DNA from: an uncultured Ruminococcus sp.
GTDB taxonomy: Bacteria; Bacillota; Clostridia; Oscillospirales; Ruminococcaceae
Reading direction: 5' to 3'
DNA length: 13,215 nucleotides
Assembly (NCBI GenBank): GCA_947174965.1
Contig: CAMWKY010000026.1
Span: 1 to 13,215, forward strand
Shown here: piece by piece, positions 13,180-13,215 of the stretch
Numbering within the stretch: the first letter of the stretch is position 1
Layout: each line of letters starts with the position of its first letter
Program-made: the position numbers and the translations under genes
Notes under the pieces: generated by a model
The model's database searches: none
What the model saw: the letters and a program-made list of their open reading frames with translations, nothing else
What the model was told of the DNA's origin: nothing

Positions 13180-13215
13180 CTCATAATCTGTAGAAATCAG
13201 AATATGAATCTACAC

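Larger units (their letters stand above)
12970..13215. other. Non-coding region upstream of the ParC-like gene
   Basis: No open frame of useful length on either strand. It holds the ribosome site of the minus-strand gene (12979-12982), a GCACGCC motif array (13006-13091), a minus-strand -10-like TATAAT (13108-13113) and a plus-strand promoter candidate (13152-13179). The last ~35 bases show nothing I can assign. Confidence 0.7.

Overview
The window looks like a chromosomal segment of a cellulolytic Ruminococcus-type Firmicute (Oscillospiraceae). The evidence is moderately AT-rich DNA, GAGGTGA/AAAGGAG ribosome binding sites, a secreted protein ending in a type I dockerin (the cellulosome plug-in module), an AraC-type response regulator and a divergent ParC-like topoisomerase subunit of a kind I associate with Clostridia. 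The genus is an inference; no rRNA or other marker is present. I saw no tRNA, CRISPR array or insertion sequence.

Layout. Positions 1-435 hold the 3' end of an acidic protein whose last ~85 residues resemble a small domain found at the C-terminus of some topoisomerase III-like proteins. It is followed by pheT (478-2940, phenylalanyl-tRNA synthetase beta chain) and a rho-independent terminator. The usual partner pheS is not directly upstream. A strong extended -10 promoter (2988-3016) then opens a tightly packed seven-gene rightward run to a terminator at 10696-10730, with gaps of 7-19 bases or a 4-base overlap: REC-HPt protein, REC-AraC response regulator, REC-histidine kinase, DUF4874/DUF4832-dockerin protein, hypoxanthine phosphoribosyltransferase (hpt), L-lactate dehydrogenase (ldh) and a transglutaminase-like lipoprotein. 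A convergent ParC-like gene (12969-10738, minus strand) shares the terminator region. The last ~245 bases are non-coding and carry a short-period array of GCACGCC motifs upstream of that gene.

How the genes may work together. The first three operon genes contain every module of a multistep phosphorelay: His kinase, receiver, HPt and an output receiver with a DNA-binding domain. All lack a membrane or extracellular sensor. They are apparently co-transcribed with a secreted, dockerin-bearing, glycoside-hydrolase-like protein and a surface lipoprotein, plus two metabolic enzymes (purine salvage and fermentation end product). The most interesting hypothesis is a cytosolic phosphorelay controlling, or sharing a transcript with, a cellulosomal protein. 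The phosphotransfer order and the targets are inference. The remaining genes (pheT, the ParC-like gene) are housekeeping functions with unusual neighbours.
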